NCBI GenBank assembly: GCA_963826055.1
Contig: CAWGVO010000010.1
Span: forward strand, 1 to 64,000
Length of the DNA stretch: 64,000 nt
Direction: 5' to 3'
Origin: JBBDMC01 sp963826055
Lineage (GTDB): Bacteria > Pseudomonadota > Alphaproteobacteria > Rhizobiales > Kaistiaceae
The notes under the pieces are model-generated. The model saw nothing but the letters and a program-made list of their open reading frames with translations, had not been told where the DNA came from and did no database searches. The position numbers and the translations under genes are program-made. Of this stretch, positions 62,763 through 64,000 are shown piece after piece. How positions within the stretch are numbered: the stretch's first letter is position 1; each line of letters opens with the position of its first letter.

Positions 62763-62973
62763 ATAGTCGCTATTGCATTTCCATGTATTTTGTCTATATA
62801 TTGTTTGATGCCGCTCGGATATTTCTAGATTATGGCGGTTCTCTTCAACTTTCACTAATGCTTTCAGTCCGCATATCTTAATTTGTCTCGCCAAAAATCT
62901 GCAATAATATTTGGCTTGGCCGCACATCTGACTGCCTTCCGGCAATCAGCAACGAATAATAGGAGATTTTACT
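62763..62973 (+). promoter_or_regulatory. AT-rich region with candidate promoter
   Basis: Base composition falls sharply just after repeat unit 2: 62763-62973 is rich in A and T while the rest of the window is very GC-rich. TTGATG (62805-62810) and GATTAT (62828-62833) with a 17-base spacer form a reasonable promoter. A strong AGGAGA ribosome site at 62960-62965 precedes the small gene at 62974. No gene is seen inside the region itself. Confidence 0.5.
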
Positions 62974-63129
62974 ATGGAAAAATTAGACACAGACAAGAAT
63001 GTGCAGCAGGACGACAAGGCCGTCGTTGGCGAAGCCGCGCCGAAGACCGCGCCAACACCGGCGACCAAGGCGCCCGGCGAACCCGAAAAGACCGCGAACC
63101 TTGCTCCGCAATCGGGCAGCAAGCACTAG
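62974..63129 (+). CDS. 51-residue charged small protein
   Basis: A very short gene with a strong ribosome site (TAATAGGAGA) eight bases before ATG 62974. The product begins MEKLDTDKNVQQDDKAVVGE and is rich in Ala, Lys, Pro, Thr and Asp, with no hydrophobic core or cysteine, so it is probably disordered. It resembles low-complexity proteins I cannot assign to a family. It is the first of at least four small plus-strand genes to the window end. Confidence 0.6.
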   Translation: MEKLDTDKNVQQDDKAVVGEAAPKTAPTPATKAPGEPEKTANLAPQSGSKH

Positions 63130-63205
63130 GGCTTACGCGCGCCAGGAACGGGGCCGGCGACGAAGGCCGGCTTCGCTCCAACCTCAGCCGACAAGGAGTC
63201 AGGCG

Positions 63206-63490
63206 ATGGACAGGCAACTCTTCGCGATCGGTCAGATCGTCACGGTAGGGCCGCTTTCGCTCTCCGGTCCCCGTACCGTGGAGCACTTCCGGGTCGTCCG
63301 TCGCTATCCGACAGGCCGCCTGCCGGCGCTGTACCATGTTCGCAGCCTCTCTGGTCCGGGCCAGAGGATGGTGCCGGAGGACGAGCTGTCGGGTGCCGTG
63401 CCGAACGCATTCGACAGGTCGACGCGACCGAGCAAGGTACGGTGGCTCTTTCCGCAGGTCGTGCGTCTTGACGGCGGCATCATCGCATGA
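63206..63490 (+). CDS. Hypothetical 94-residue protein
   Basis: A basic protein starting MDRQLFAIGQIVTVGPLSLS, with a possible small beta barrel (FAIGQIVTVG, VEHFRVVRRYP, ALYHVRSLSGPGQRMVPEDEL) as in SH3-like or KOW-like folds. No named family recognised. ATG 63206 follows AAGGAG by nine bases. It overlaps the next gene by four bases (ATGA), so the two form an operon. Confidence 0.7.
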   Translation: MDRQLFAIGQIVTVGPLSLSGPRTVEHFRVVRRYPTGRLPALYHVRSLSGPGQRMVPEDELSGAVPNAFDRSTRPSKVRWLFPQVVRLDGGIIA

Positions 63491-63792
63491 CCACGCGAAC
63501 GACAATCGCCGAGGTTACCTTCACCCGGCGGTTCAGGCTCCCCAACATGGAGCGGACGTATCCGCCCGGCATCTACCAAATCGAGGTCGATACGGAGACC
63601 CTCGACACCATGTCGCTGATTGCGCACAGGCGCACGGCCACCCGCATCCGCCTGCACAGCGCCGGGCTGATTCAGGTGCTGCCTGTCGATCCAAAGGATC
63701 TCGACGCGGCGCTGGTCGCCGACTCGCTTCCCGCGACCGGAACAAGGGATTCAGGCGACCACGCTGCCGGTGCGGCGAGCACGACCGGATAA
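63487..63792 (+). CDS. Hypothetical 101-residue protein
   Basis: It starts TTRTTIAEVTFTRRFRLPNM and reads TYPPGIYQIEVDTETLDTMS with LIAHRRTATRIRLHSAGLIQVL, a beta-rich small domain followed by a Gly/Ala/Thr-rich C-terminal tail. No family is recognised. Overlap with the gene before it suggests that the two proteins are made together. Similar small proteins occur in Rhizobiales gene clusters with DUF1488 genes, which is the next gene here. Confidence 0.68.
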   Translation: MTTRTTIAEVTFTRRFRLPNMERTYPPGIYQIEVDTETLDTMSLIAHRRTATRIRLHSAGLIQVLPVDPKDLDAALVADSLPATGTRDSGDHAAGAASTTG

Positions 63793-63909
63793 CGCTGGCA
63801 GCCAGCACGCGGCGCGGACGAGGCGAATGCTGTCGAGGTCGCGCCAGTGTGTCGCCCGGCGGGGATGGGATCGAGGTTTTTCGTTCACACCAGCGAGGAG
63901 ATCGAGCGC

Positions 63910-64000
63910 ATGTTGAGTTTCCCGAACGAAAGCCGCAGCTACAACGCCGGCACCGAGCGCATCAGTTTCTGGGGTCATGACGGCGCGGTGGAGGTCCCTT
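63910..64000 (+). CDS. DUF1488 family protein, cut by window end
   Basis: Only the first 30 codons are present: MLSFPNESRSYNAGTERISF then WGHDGAVEVP. This matches the N-terminal pattern of DUF1488 proteins (SFPN-SRSYDA, FWGYDSAMEV). A GAGGAGATCGAG stretch nine bases before ATG 63910 supplies the ribosome site. The function of the family is unknown. Confidence 0.7.
   Translation, partial: MLSFPNESRSYNAGTERISFWGHDGAVEVP

Noticed and set aside
62757..62945. A 62-codon minus-strand frame in the AT-rich stretch
   Set aside because: No ribosome site, a TTG start, and it overlaps the promoter-like region of a better-supported plus-strand gene.

Overview
The window is a 64 kb stretch of high-GC alphaproteobacterial chromosome. 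Gene content and order point to Hyphomicrobiales (Rhizobiales): dnaJ followed by a PmtA-type phospholipid methyltransferase, hslVU next to hisB-DUF2628-hisHAFE-coaA, gshB-yraN-rsmI, hemW-rdgB-rph-hrcA, and ppsR-hemE-hemJ-rho-mnmE-mnmG-rsmG-parA-parB. I cannot name a genus from the sequence. I saw no tRNA, rRNA, CRISPR array or insertion sequence.

Layout. 0-9 kb: chaperone dnaJ, lipid methyltransferase, flavin reductase, EamA exporter, pyrF, dapB, gpmA, a frame-disrupted ada, nth and an adenosine-kinase-like gene. 10-16 kb: secB, a Tim44-domain protein, mltA, smr, a DUF1402 protein and the HslVU protease. 16-21 kb: the histidine operon running into coaA, then grpE. 21-28 kb: a hybrid histidine kinase, a small six-cysteine secreted protein, yifB (two frame breaks), a HAD hydrolase, an F420-reductase-like protein and gshB. 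28.3-29.6 kb: a duplicated gshB/yraN junction enclosing about 1.1 kb of gene debris. 29.5-37 kb: yraN, rsmI, an LpoA-like lipoprotein, hemW, rdgB, rph, hrcA. 37-43 kb: accessory and signalling genes (tandem PilZ protein, beta-propeller plus ThiS-like pair, an HxlR regulator with its divergent membrane gene, DedA, a flavin monooxygenase).

43-62 kb is the replication-origin neighbourhood. dnaQ, coaE, maf and ppsR run leftward, and hemE, hemJ, rho, mnmE, mnmG, rsmG, parA and parB run rightward, away from the ppsR-hemE gap. That gap holds a perfect TTAA-N7-TTAA CtrA-type site and GANTC sites and is the likely oriC. Two canonical parS palindromes lie next to mnmG and rsmG, upstream of parAB. Between rho and mnmE sits accessory DNA: a DUF2254 membrane protein, a KTSC protein, VapBC, a SAM methyltransferase, a YyaL-type protein, a cyclase-like/START fusion, and a GIY-YIG nuclease gene surrounded by copies of one palindromic repeat. 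Beyond parB there is a duplicated non-coding repeat, an AT-rich promoter-like stretch and a series of very small genes cut off by the window end.

Five genes (a 4-TM membrane protein, ada, yifB, rdgB, hemJ) are broken by six apparent single-base insertions and no deletion. Since several are normally conserved housekeeping genes, assembly error is at least as likely as real gene decay.
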